Assembly: GCA_046313915.1 (NCBI GenBank)
Contig: JBKBXX010000081.1
Span: 1 to 15,828, forward strand
Direction: 5' to 3'
Origin: CAKKQX01 sp046313915
GTDB lineage: Bacteria > Pseudomonadota > Gammaproteobacteria > Burkholderiales > SG8-41
Length of the DNA stretch: 15,828 bases
This document shows positions 6,310 through 13,260 of the stretch, piece after piece (positions within the stretch are counted from its first letter, which is position 1; every line of letters starts with the position of its first letter). A program made the translations under genes and the position numbers. Under the pieces are notes generated by a model. The model worked only from the letters and a program-made list of their open reading frames with translations. It was not told the DNA's origin and did not search any database.

Positions 6310-6558
6310 ATGGCGAATATGAACTTGAGCGATCTCAGGTCATGGCTCGACGAGCATGAAAAGTATGCGGGCTCGATCAAACCTGCCGATCCACGCTTCG
6401 ACATCGCGCAGGAGATGCTCGGCATCATCGCCACCGCAAGGGACAGCCTGCGTCCCTCGGCCGACTCGACCGCCAACTACGTGCAAAGCAAGGAAATCAT
6501 CGAGCAGCTGGGGATGCTGCGCGATGAAGCCGAGAAGAAACTTGCCGGCAAAAACTGA
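6310..6558 (+). CDS. Small hypothetical helical protein
   Basis: An 82-residue protein without a recognised domain. It is charged and looks mostly helical: LSDLRSWLDEHEKYA near the N-terminus, a central IAQEMLGIIATARDSL and a C-terminal helix IIEQLGMLRDEAEKKLA. There is no signal peptide or membrane segment and no cysteine, so it is probably a soluble cytoplasmic protein. The ATG at 6310 is chosen as the first residue of the helical part; ATG 6319 is an alternative and an upstream ATG at 6232 adds an unstructured, Arg/Ala-rich extension. No clear ribosome binding site is seen. It follows the amidohydrolase by 99 bases and faces the third Bug gene. Function unknown. Confidence 0.6.
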   Translation: MANMNLSDLRSWLDEHEKYAGSIKPADPRFDIAQEMLGIIATARDSLRPSADSTANYVQSKEIIEQLGMLRDEAEKKLAGKN

Positions 6559-6619
6559 ACACCGGTCGCGTTCGCGCCCGGAGCACCCCCGGTTTTCTCC
6601 CGGCACTGCTGCCGCGGCG

Positions 6620-7609
6620 CTACTGCGGCGCTATCCCGGCTATTTCCATTGCTTTTCTGTAGCGCGCGATTTCCCTGGGCAGAAGATCGGCGATCTGCGC
6701 CGGCGATTGCGGCCACGGTTCGACGCCCTGGGTATCGAGGAATTTATGCATGTCCTCAGTCGCCAGTATCTTGTTGACCGCGGTGTTGATGGCGTTGATG
6801 AGCCCGGCCGGCGTGCCAGCGGGGGCGAACAATCCCCACCACAGCTGATACTCGTAGCCCGGCGCGCCGGATTGTGCGATCGACGGCACCCCGGGGAACA
6901 TCGGCGAAGGCTCGAGACTGCTCACGCCGAGCACGCGCACCCGGCCCGCGTTGATCATCGGCAGCAGCGCCGAGGAGCTCGAAATCACCATCTCCACCTC
7001 GCCGGAGCCGACCGCGGTGACTGCCGGCGCGATGCCTTTATAGGGAACGTGCACGAGCTTGATGCCCGCGGCGGTGGCGAACAGCGCGCCCGAGAAATGA
7101 TTGTTGCCGCCGGTGCCGGAGGACGCGTAGTTGAGCTTGCCGGGATTCTTTTTCGCGAGTGCGATCAGTTCCTTGACGGATTTGGCCGGCACCGACGGGT
7201 GAACCGCGAGCAGCATGGGCGCGCGCGCGAACGTCGCGATCGGGACGATGGCTTTCGCCGGATCGAACGGCAGTTTTGCGCGCACCGCGGCGGTGGCCGG
7301 ATATGACGAGGTGGTGGAAAGCAGCGTATGGCCGTCGGGTTCGGCTTTGGTGACCAGCTCGGCGCCGATCATGCCGCTCGCGCCGGGGCGGTTGTCGACG
7401 ATCACGTTCCGGCTCCACAGCTCGCCGAGGCGTTTTGCCACCGCACGCGCGATGACGTCGGTCGAGCCGCCGGCGGTGTAGGGCACGATGATCTGGACGT
7501 TTTTCGACGGATACGCCTGCGCTGCCGCGTGTTGCGCTGCGAATCCCGCTGTTGCGGCACACAGCGCCAGCAACGCCAGGCCCGGCCGGAATTGAGGCAT
7601 TTTTCTCAT
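6620..7609 (-). CDS. Bug family tripartite tricarboxylate transporter receptor (TctC-like), copy 3
   Basis: A 329-residue periplasmic binding protein. The signal peptide (hydrophobic from about residue 10, cleavage near HAAAQA) is followed by the family opening NVQIIVPYTAGGSTDVIARA (37-56), then DNRPGASGMIGAE, PDGHTLL, NYASSGTGGNNHF and HVPYKGIAP. The ATG at 7609 has AAGGAAAG before it; the longer open frame upstream lacks a signal peptide at its start. It is transcribed towards the small helical gene and is separate from the first two receptors. No membrane partner genes lie nearby. A short GCGGCGCTA direct repeat (about 6614-6632) covers its stop codon. The ligand is unknown. Confidence 0.93.
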   Translation of the reverse strand: MRKMPQFRPGLALLALCAATAGFAAQHAAAQAYPSKNVQIIVPYTAGGSTDVIARAVAKRLGELWSRNVIVDNRPGASGMIGAELVTKAEPDGHTLLSTTSSYPATAAVRAKLPFDPAKAIVPIATFARAPMLLAVHPSVPAKSVKELIALAKKNPGKLNYASSGTGGNNHFSGALFATAAGIKLVHVPYKGIAPAVTAVGSGEVEMVISSSSALLPMINAGRVRVLGVSSLEPSPMFPGVPSIAQSGAPGYEYQLWWGLFAPAGTPAGLINAINTAVNKILATEDMHKFLDTQGVEPWPQSPAQIADLLPREIARYRKAMEIAGIAPQ

Positions 7610-7630
7610 GGTCTTTCCTTTCTCTGGATC

Positions 7631-7735
7631 GTGCTGCCGTTGTGTCTGCTGCTGACCGGTTGCGCGATTTCGGTCACGAACAGCCCCGACTGGTGCGACA
7701 ACAACCCGGGTAATTTTACCTGCAAAAGACCATGA
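7631..7735 (+). CDS. Candidate very small lipoprotein
   Basis: A short plus-strand frame encodes about 34 residues from a GTG at 7631, or 48 from a TTG at 7592. It shows a hydrophobic stretch LPLCLLLTGC with a good lipobox (L-T-G-C), then a short mature peptide with two cysteines (NSPDWCDNNPGNFTC) and ends KRP. This would be lipid-anchored in the envelope. No ribosome binding site is visible, and the start overlaps the leader of the third Bug gene on the other strand. The lipobox is the only real evidence; a chance frame or a decayed gene remains possible. Confidence 0.3.
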   Translation: MLPLCLLLTGCAISVTNSPDWCDNNPGNFTCKRP

Positions 7736-7976
7736 CTGGCGCCGTGGCCGTCTTCCTTGGGGGGCGGATTTCGCCGGCACGGGCTGCCGCTCGCTGGGAA
7801 AAATATATTTTTTAACGGCTTACATCCTGCGGGCGCTGCGAAAGTGGAATATCGCTGCCGCGACGATTCCGTTGCTCGGTCAAGAGGTGGCGACATGACA
7901 ATACCGCGGCATCGCCCGGCAGGGTGTCTGCCCTTCTGTTACTCTAACGTGTTTTTCCAGCCAAGGAGGAGCGCGC
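7736..7976. other. Intergenic region upstream of gshA
   Basis: No gene is recognised. The region contains an AT-rich perfect palindrome, AAAAATATATTTTT (7799-7812), strikingly unlike the GC-rich surroundings. It also contains the gshA ribosome binding site AAGGAGG at 7963-7969. A promoter for gshA is expected here, but no confident -35/-10 pair was found. Confidence 0.5.
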
Positions 7977-9545
7977 TTGGAGCATCTGTACAAACGACTG
8001 TGCGCACTCGCACCCGAGGTGCTGAGGGGCATTTTACGCGGCATCGAGAAAGAGAGCCTGCGCGTGAGGCCCGACGGGATGCTTGCCACTACGCCGCATC
8101 CGGCAGGACTCGGTTCCGCGCTCACTCATCCGCGCATTACCACCGATTTCAGCGAATCCCAGCTCGAACTGATCACCCGGCCCCACGCCGATGTGAACGC
8201 GTGTCTGGAGGAGCTCACCGAGATTCATCAGGTGGTTTACCGGCACATCGGCGATGAGCTGCTGTGGTGCGCGAGCATGCCCTGCAGGCTGCCGGCCGAC
8301 GACGACATCCCTCTCGGGCGCTACGGCAGCTCCAATATCGGCAGGGCCAAGACGGTCTATCGCCAGGGACTTGCGCATCGCTATGGCCGGCGCATGCAGA
8401 CGATTTGCGGCATCCATTACAATTTCTCCCTGCCGGAGGCGGCGTGGCCGCTGCTACAGCACGCCGATCAGCGCGGCGGCGAAGTGCGGGATTACCGCAA
8501 TGACGCCTATTTTGCGCTGATTCGCAATTTCAGACGCCATTCCTGGCTGCTGCTTTATCTGCTGGGCGCCTCGCCGGCGGTGTGCTCGAGTTTCGTCGTC
8601 GGTCGCGCCCACCGCCTGCGGGAATTGAAGTCCGGCACGCTGTATCTGCCCGGCAGCACCTCGCTGCGCATGGGACCGCTGGGCTATCAGAGCGAGGTGC
8701 AGTCGTCCCTCGCCGTGAGCTACAACAGCCTCGAGAGCTATGCGCACTCGCTGTACGACGCGCTCACCCGGCCTTATCCGCCGTACGTGACGATCGGCGT
8801 ACGCGATGGCGACGACTATCTGCAGCTCAACACGACCCTGCTGCAGATCGAAAACGAGTTTTACGGCACGATCAGACCCAAGCGTTCCATCCGTCGCGGC
8901 GAGCGTCCGCTGCGCGCGTTGCTCGAGCGCGGCGTCGAATACGTCGAAGTGCGCTGCGTGGATCTCGATCCGTTCAGTCCCGTCGGCATCACGGCGGAGA
9001 CGATGCGCTTCCTCGACGTTTTTCTGCTGCATTGTCTGTTGAGCGACAGTGCGCCGGATACGCCGGAAGAAATCGCCGTCACGTCGCGCAACCAGCATCT
9101 CGTCGCCGAAAACGGCCGGGATCCGGGTCTGCGGCTGACAAGGCGAGACGGTGAAATCCCGCTCGCCGAATGGGGCGGCGAGTTGCTCGATGAATGCGAA
9201 CCCGTCGCTGCGGCCCTGGACGAGGCGCACCGCGCCAGCTTCCATCGCGATGCGCTGGCGGCAGCCAAAGCCGCGCTTGCCGATCCCGCAGCAACGCCTT
9301 CCGCGCGCGTTCTGCGGCAGATGAAACAGTCTTTCGACGAATCGTATTTCCGCTTTGCCCTGGCGCTGTCGGCGGAACACCGGCACACCTTGCTCGCACT
9401 GCCGCTGGCCGATGCGACACTGGCGCGTTATGTGCGCATGGCGGAGGAGTCTCTTGCCGAACAGAAGCGGATCGAGGCGCAGGATGCGGTATCATTTGAA
9501 ATTTTCCGTCAGCAGTATTTATCCCAGGCGCTGTCGGGCGGCTGA
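7977..9545 (+). CDS. gshA: Glutamate-cysteine ligase
   Basis: A 522-residue gamma-glutamylcysteine synthetase of the proteobacterial GshA type. It joins glutamate and cysteine with ATP in the first step of glutathione synthesis, in the cytosol. Family landmarks are GIEKESLRV (22-30), SALTHPRITTDFSESQLELI (48-67), SMPCRLP (100-106) and the YGSSNIGRAKTVYRQG block (116-131) followed by MQTICGIHYNFSLP (140-153). The length agrees with the E. coli enzyme (518). The start is a TTG at 7977, strongly supported by AAGGAGG seven bases before it and by the N-terminal alignment to the family. gshB is not in the window. A CBS-domain gene follows after 96 bases and seems to have its own promoter. Confidence 0.96.
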   Translation: MEHLYKRLCALAPEVLRGILRGIEKESLRVRPDGMLATTPHPAGLGSALTHPRITTDFSESQLELITRPHADVNACLEELTEIHQVVYRHIGDELLWCASMPCRLPADDDIPLGRYGSSNIGRAKTVYRQGLAHRYGRRMQTICGIHYNFSLPEAAWPLLQHADQRGGEVRDYRNDAYFALIRNFRRHSWLLLYLLGASPAVCSSFVVGRAHRLRELKSGTLYLPGSTSLRMGPLGYQSEVQSSLAVSYNSLESYAHSLYDALTRPYPPYVTIGVRDGDDYLQLNTTLLQIENEFYGTIRPKRSIRRGERPLRALLERGVEYVEVRCVDLDPFSPVGITAETMRFLDVFLLHCLLSDSAPDTPEEIAVTSRNQHLVAENGRDPGLRLTRRDGEIPLAEWGGELLDECEPVAAALDEAHRASFHRDALAAAKAALADPAATPSARVLRQMKQSFDESYFRFALALSAEHRHTLLALPLADATLARYVRMAEESLAEQKRIEAQDAVSFEIFRQQYLSQALSGG

Positions 9546-9588
9546 GGCGGAGATTGCGGGTTGCAAAGAGCGGCAGGCGGAAGCGGGT

Positions 9589-9617
9589 TTGACCGCATCA
9601 CGCTATGGCGATAGCAT
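9589..9617 (+). promoter_or_regulatory. Putative sigma-70 promoter of the CBS-domain gene
   Basis: TTGACC (9589-9594) and TAGCAT (9612-9617) are separated by exactly 17 bases. The implied start near 9624 gives an 18-base leader that holds the GTGGAGG ribosome binding site (9629-9635) before the ATG at 9642. Confidence 0.4.
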
Positions 9618-9641
9618 CAACGATAAAGTGGAGGATCACAC

Positions 9642-10076
9642 ATGACGCAGCGGACCATCAGAACCATCATCGACGGGCAGCAGCTTCTCACGGCTACGGC
9701 CGGCATGACCGTCAGCGAAGCCGCGCGCCTGATGAAACAGCGCGGGGTCGGGGCCATCATGGTGGTGGAGGACGGCAGGCTCGCGGGAATATTTACCGAA
9801 CGCGATGCGGTATGCCGCGTGCTGGCGGAAGGGCGCGATGTCAACGCCACTTTGCTCGTCGAGGTCATGACTGCCAACCCGCAGACCGTCCGTCCTGACG
9901 ACTCTTTCGCGCTGGCGCTGCAGAAAATGCACGAAGGCGGATTCCGTCACGTGCCAGTGGTCGAAGACAGCCGGCCTGTCGGCATGGTTTCCGCGCGCGA
10001 TGCGCTCGGCCCCGAGCTCGAGGCTTTCGTGTACGAGCTGCTGCGCCAGGAGCAGGTCTCGGAAATTCTTGCCTAG
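9642..10076 (+). CDS. Two-CBS-domain protein
   Basis: A 144-residue cytoplasmic protein made of two cystathionine-beta-synthase (CBS) repeats and little else. Repeat 1 spans about 13-62, with VGAIMVVEDGRLAGIFTERD as its core. Repeat 2 spans about 74-122, with FRHVPVVEDSRPVGMVSARD. CBS pairs form a Bateman module that usually binds adenine nucleotides or related ligands and signals energy or redox state; here it stands alone without a catalytic domain. A short helical tail (LEAFVYELLRQEQVSEIL) follows. GTGGAGG precedes the ATG. It lies between gshA and a lipoprotein gene on the same strand. The regulated partner is unknown. Confidence 0.92.
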   Translation: MTQRTIRTIIDGQQLLTATAGMTVSEAARLMKQRGVGAIMVVEDGRLAGIFTERDAVCRVLAEGRDVNATLLVEVMTANPQTVRPDDSFALALQKMHEGGFRHVPVVEDSRPVGMVSARDALGPELEAFVYELLRQEQVSEILA

Positions 10077-10151
10077 CGGCCACAAGGCGCCTGCGGTTTC
10101 TGGCGGGGCTGCTGCCGGAATCCGGCCCGGCCGGGAGGGGGCGTTGCGGCA

Positions 10152-10171
10152 CCGATTATTGCCATTATCGG
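10152..10171 (+). promoter_or_regulatory. Imperfect dyad before the lipoprotein gene
   Basis: CCGAT (10152-10156) and ATCGG (10167-10171) flank ten bases, with further partial symmetry inside. The dyad ends eight bases before the ribosome binding region of the lipoprotein gene. A GCCGGA-A-TCCGGC dyad (10114-10126) and a CCCGGCCGGG palindrome (10126-10135) lie just upstream. These could be operators or leader hairpins; no regulator is implied by the sequence. Confidence 0.3.
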
Positions 10172-10190
10172 AATGCATGGAGAAAAGGAC

Positions 10191-10844
10191 ATGGGGTTTT
10201 CCAGCCGCAGCGTGTACGCAACAGCGGTCGTGCTGAGTCTGCTTTTCGCGCTCTCGGGATGTTTCGGTACCCAGATCCATCCGACGCTCGACGAACGCAC
10301 CATTTCGCTGCGGCCGGGTGATCTGGAAGCGGCGGGGGTGGCTTTCATCACGCCTTCCACCGTCACCGGGCAGGAAGAGGAAAAAGAGGCGGTGGCGTTC
10401 ATTTTCGCGGAGGTGCTGAAGAAAATGCGGCCGAAGGTCAGGGTGACGACGCTCGCCGAGACGCTGGGTGCCATCAACAAGGCCAATCTGGCCGAAGGCT
10501 ACAAGCGCATGTACGATGATTACCGCGATACCGGTCTTTTCAGCCGCGACATGCTGAAAAAAATAGGCGCGGCCACCGGTGCCCGTTATATTGCCCAGCT
10601 CAAGCTGCAACAGTTCATCCAGGGCGAAAGGGAACGTTTCGGTTTCCTCGGCTTGCGCATCGTCGAGACCCGCTACGCAGGCATCCGGCTGTTTTTCCAG
10701 ATATGGGACAGCCATGACGGCACCATCGCCTGGGAAGGTACGCAGGAGACCCGCTACAGCCGCGATACCGTGAGGGAAAATCCGGTGACGTTCCGCACGA
10801 TCCTGGAGCGCACTGCGGGCGATCTGATCGCGCGCCTGCCCTGA
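10191..10844 (+). CDS. Lipoprotein of unknown function
   Basis: A 217-residue predicted lipoprotein. Residues 8-23 form a hydrophobic signal and LFALSGC ends in the lipidated C24. The mature part begins FGTQIHPTLDERT and has a strand-rich opening (GVAFITPST), a charged helix (EEEKEAVAFIFAEVLKKM), a central helical segment (INKANLAEGYKRMYDDY) and further strands (ARYIAQLKLQQF, GIRLFFQIWDSHDGTIAWEG). This alternating layout resembles the small alpha/beta folds of other envelope lipoproteins, but no family is recognised. ATG 10191 is preferred to ATG 10173 because GGAGAAAAGG precedes it and it sits directly before the signal peptide. It faces the MEKHLA gene, with only 18 bases between their ends. 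Confidence 0.8.
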   Translation: MGFSSRSVYATAVVLSLLFALSGCFGTQIHPTLDERTISLRPGDLEAAGVAFITPSTVTGQEEEKEAVAFIFAEVLKKMRPKVRVTTLAETLGAINKANLAEGYKRMYDDYRDTGLFSRDMLKKIGAATGARYIAQLKLQQFIQGERERFGFLGLRIVETRYAGIRLFFQIWDSHDGTIAWEGTQETRYSRDTVRENPVTFRTILERTAGDLIARLP

Positions 10845-10862
10845 GCGGCGGCGCGGGCGGCG

Positions 10863-11324
10863 TCAGACGAACCGCCACACGGAAAAAGCGGCGGCCTGGC
10901 CGGCGTGCTTTCCATCCGCGTGCGTCAGGTTCCATACCGTGGCGGCTTCCACCCGGAAACGCCTGCCGCTGCGGGTGATGCGCATGCCGCAATAATCGTC
11001 GATGTAACCGTTGCGCATCACCACGTCGAGCAGGCGCTGGCGCTCGGCGCGCTCGGCGGGGCCGGCCGACAGGCGCGAAGGCAGCGCGACGAAACTGTCC
11101 CAGTCCATTTCGAACAGGCGCTGTGCCGCGAGATTGGCGTAATTGAAAACCGGATCGGCTGCGGTGTCGTGCGAGACGACGACGAAGCTCGCCTCATACA
11201 ATGCCCTGGCGCGCTCGGCGGGAGCGCCGTCGGGCACCAGATGCCTGCCAGTCAGCTTCCGGTAGCTGTCGAGCAGCAGCGTGGCGTGTTCCGCAAAAAA
11301 GAGATTGCCGGGAGCGGGTTCCAT
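10863..11324 (-). CDS. MEKHLA domain-containing protein
   Basis: A 153-residue soluble protein filled by one MEKHLA domain, a PAS-like fold. The signature elements are DPVFNYANLAAQRLFEMDWD (57-76), LPSRLSAGPAERAERQRLLD, the IDDYCGMRITRSGRRFRVE segment and VWNLTHADGKHAGQAAAF. Related domains occur in plant HD-ZIP III regulators and as stand-alone bacterial proteins; the bacterial role is not established, and sensing of a small ligand or redox state is an inference from the PAS resemblance. The ATG at 11324 lacks a good ribosome binding site; instead a perfect 14-base palindrome occupies that position. It is 54 bases downstream of the YqhA-like gene and may share its transcript. Confidence 0.88.
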   Translation of the reverse strand: MEPAPGNLFFAEHATLLLDSYRKLTGRHLVPDGAPAERARALYEASFVVVSHDTAADPVFNYANLAAQRLFEMDWDSFVALPSRLSAGPAERAERQRLLDVVMRNGYIDDYCGMRITRSGRRFRVEAATVWNLTHADGKHAGQAAAFSVWRFV

Positions 11325-11328
11325 GGCT

Positions 11329-11342
11329 TCACGATATCGTGA
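11329..11342 (-). promoter_or_regulatory. Perfect 14-base palindrome at the MEKHLA start
   Basis: TCACGATATCGTGA is fully self-complementary and ends four bases before the ATG at 11324, where the ribosome binding site should be. A bound repressor would block translation-proximal transcription; alternatively an RNA hairpin would hide the start. This is a chance event in some windows, but the position is suggestive. Confidence 0.4.
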
Positions 11343-11378
11343 CGCAAGACCAGGCGGCGGTGTGTCACCTGCCGCACG

Positions 11379-11966
11379 TCAGCCGCCGGGCTGGGGATTT
11401 GCCACGGGTTCGGAATACCTGGCCTTGTGGTGTTTTTGCGCCTGGGCCGTTGCCTGCGTCAGCTTTTCCGTAAAAGCGATGGCGAGCGCCGAGGCCACGA
11501 AAGCCAGGTGGATCGCGGTTTGCCACAGCAGGGTTTTCTCATCGTAGTGGGAGGCGTTGATGAAAGTTTTGAGCAGATGGATCGACGAGATGCCGATAAT
11601 TGCAGTCGCCAGCTTGACTTTGAGTACGCCGGCATTCACGTGCGACAGCCATTCGGGTTGATCGGGATGTTTCTCGAGTTCCAGGCGCGAGACGAAAGTC
11701 TCCCATCCGCCGACGATGACCATGACCAACAGATTGGAAATCATGACCACGTCGATCAGCCCCAGCACGATCAACATGATTTCGGTCTCGGTGATGTTTT
11801 TGACGGACATGAGCCCGATCAGATGTACGAGCTCGGCCCAGAATTGCCATACGTAGAGGCCTTGCGCCACGATCAGTCCGAGATAAAGTGGCGCCTGCAG
11901 CCAGCGGCTCATGAAAATCCAGCGCGGCAGCACGCCGAGAGTGCCGGAAGAAGTTGTGTTTTTCAT
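11379..11966 (-). CDS. UPF0114/YqhA-family inner membrane protein
   Basis: A 195-residue integral membrane protein of the UPF0114 (YqhA) type. The family opening RWIFMSRWLQAPLYLGLIVA (15-34) begins the first membrane segment. Further hydrophobic segments are at about 63-87 (IMLIVLGLIDVVMISNLLVMVIVGGWETF), about 117-132 (LATAIIGISSIHLLKT) and about 148-164 (TAIHLAFVASALAIAFT), giving four likely helices. The C-terminal tail is polar and slightly longer than in E. coli YqhA (164 residues). The physiological function of the family is unknown. The ATG at 11966 has a modest GGGA site. It lies in a run of three minus-strand genes with the MEKHLA gene downstream and the stress protein upstream. Confidence 0.88.
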   Translation of the reverse strand: MKNTTSSGTLGVLPRWIFMSRWLQAPLYLGLIVAQGLYVWQFWAELVHLIGLMSVKNITETEIMLIVLGLIDVVMISNLLVMVIVGGWETFVSRLELEKHPDQPEWLSHVNAGVLKVKLATAIIGISSIHLLKTFINASHYDEKTLLWQTAIHLAFVASALAIAFTEKLTQATAQAQKHHKARYSEPVANPQPGG

Positions 11967-12089
11967 CGTGATCCCAGGGGAAAAGGGGGATATTCTCTAC
12001 ACTTCTGCCGGCATTGCAAGCGCTGTTTTCCGGCGGCCGCTTTCCGGGGACGACCCGGCCACCCCCAGGGCGTTGCGCGTTCTGGCGAG

Positions 12090-12125
12090 GCCCGGTTCCG
12101 CGCGGTCGATGCCGCGCGGCCGGGC
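12090..12125 (-). terminator. Strong GC hairpin abutting the usp stop codon
   Basis: GCCCGG (12090-12095) and CCGGGC (12120-12125) enclose an inner pair of CCGCGCGG copies (12098-12105 and 12112-12119) around a six-base loop, with a TT bulge. The 36-base structure begins directly next to the stop codon at 12126-12128. It probably ends or protects the usp transcript; it lacks a U-tract, so it may act as a 3' stabiliser or a Rho-linked site. Confidence 0.5.
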
Positions 12126-12959
12126 TCAGTGCGACAGCATCACCGGCATCGTCATGGTGTCGATCACGGTGCGGCTCGCGCCACCCATCACCAGTTCCTT
12201 GAGGCGCGAATGGCCGTAGGCGCCCATCACCATGAGGTCGGCGTCGAGATCCGCGGCGCGCGACAGCAGTTCATTGCCGACATCGATGTCCTTGGTGTGG
12301 TCGACCTTCACGTCGACGCGCACGCCGTGACGGGCGAGATACAGACCGATGTCGGCGCCGGGCAGGGCACCGTGTTCGTCGGGCCTCGGGTTGAACGCCA
12401 GGATCTGCACCACATCGGCCTGTTGCAGCAGCGGGATCGCGTCGGTGATCGCCCGCGTTGCTTCGCGGCTCGCGTTCCAGCCGACGAGAACGCGCCTGCC
12501 GATGGTGGCGAAGCTGCCGGCGCGGGGAATCATCAATACCGGCCTGCCGGCGGCGAGCGTCACATACTCGGCGAAGCCGGCCGCAACCCCGCTCGTGCGC
12601 GGCGCTTCGGGCTGGCCCAGCACGAGCAGATCGGCGTAGCGCGCGTGCAGCGTTACTGCATCGACGGCATCCCGCGTGCTCGTGCGCCACTCCGTTTTCG
12701 TCAGTCCGGCAAGCGTCACCGCCCTGGCAAACACGGCCTCGGCCCGCGCCGCCTGTTCGGCTGCGGCGCGTTTCCGGAATTCGATGAGCGGAGCGCTTCC
12801 CGCCCCGGTCAGCACGTAGTCCGAAAGTTCGTTCACGCTGAGGGCATTGAGCCCGATCAGGTGCGAATCATGGCGGCACGCGAGCTGGACCGCGGCTTCG
12901 ACGCGCGCGGCGCAGCGTTCGCCGGCGTCGAGATGGACGAGTATGGTTTTGTAGGCCAT
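12126..12959 (-). CDS. Universal stress protein, tandem UspA domains
   Basis: A 277-residue cytoplasmic protein with two UspA domains, about 1-145 and 155-277. Domain 1 starts YKTILVHLDAGERCAARVEA and domain 2 starts RRVLVGWNASREATRAITDA. Domain 2 ends with DLMVMGAYGHSRLKELVMGG and then ASRTVID, the G-x-x-G-H type nucleotide-binding loop of ATP-binding Usp proteins. Domain 1 has lost much of that loop (VLGQPEAPRTSG), a common situation in tandem forms. GGGAGG precedes the ATG. A perfect FNR-type site lies about 180 bases upstream with a correctly spaced -10 element, fitting the known anaerobic control of such proteins in several proteobacteria. A likely terminator follows its stop codon. Confidence 0.95.
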   Translation of the reverse strand: MAYKTILVHLDAGERCAARVEAAVQLACRHDSHLIGLNALSVNELSDYVLTGAGSAPLIEFRKRAAAEQAARAEAVFARAVTLAGLTKTEWRTSTRDAVDAVTLHARYADLLVLGQPEAPRTSGVAAGFAEYVTLAAGRPVLMIPRAGSFATIGRRVLVGWNASREATRAITDAIPLLQQADVVQILAFNPRPDEHGALPGADIGLYLARHGVRVDVKVDHTKDIDVGNELLSRAADLDADLMVMGAYGHSRLKELVMGGASRTVIDTMTMPVMLSH

Positions 12960-13260
12960 CGGAATCCTCCCTTTCGCCGTTTGCGGGGCGCGACGTTGCG
13001 AGTGCGATGCCGCTATTTTCCTTGCGCCTTTTCGAACGCGACGATCGATGGTGCGCGGAAAATGCGGAAAAGCGCAAAACCGACGCGCGCCGGCAAACCG
13101 GCATTCCCATCAGAATAGTGAGGAGCCGGCCGCGGCAAATTGATGCAGATCAAACGACGGCGCGGCGACGGGAGCGTCGGCGCCACAGCCGGATATTTAC
13201 CGGCGTGATGGTAAAACATGTTTATAATCAATATGTTATTATCGTCTACCCGTTTCCGGC
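12960..13260. other. Intergenic region upstream of usp
   Basis: No gene is seen. The region holds the FNR-type promoter (13112-13153), a long usp leader (about 146 bases if that promoter is used) and an AT-rich pocket at about 13213-13245 (GTTTATAATCAATATGTTAT) that contains a TATAAT on the plus strand but no matching -35 and no gene to serve. The pocket lies just past the stop codon of the second enolase-family gene. Confidence 0.55.
13112..13153 (-). promoter_or_regulatory. FNR/ANR-type class II promoter of the usp gene
   Basis: TTGATGCAGATCAA (13140-13153) matches the FNR consensus TTGAT-N4-ATCAA at all ten defined positions. On the minus strand, TATTCT occupies 13117-13112, which puts the box centre at -41.5 from the implied start near 13105. 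That is the class II activator geometry of FNR-family proteins. The next gene in that direction is the tandem universal stress protein. CRP/FNR-family members with similar sites (ANR, DNR, FixK) cannot be told apart. Confidence 0.7.

Noticed and set aside
8454..9386. Minus-strand open frame of 310 residues inside gshA.
   Set aside because: It is the antisense shadow of a clearly recognised gshA gene.
11427..13118. Long open frame (563 residues) on the plus strand.
   Set aside because: It is antisense to the YqhA-like and universal stress protein genes and shows no domain.
13213..13245. TATAAT in an AT-rich pocket, considered as a plus-strand promoter.
   Set aside because: There is no -35 at suitable spacing and no plus-strand gene downstream.
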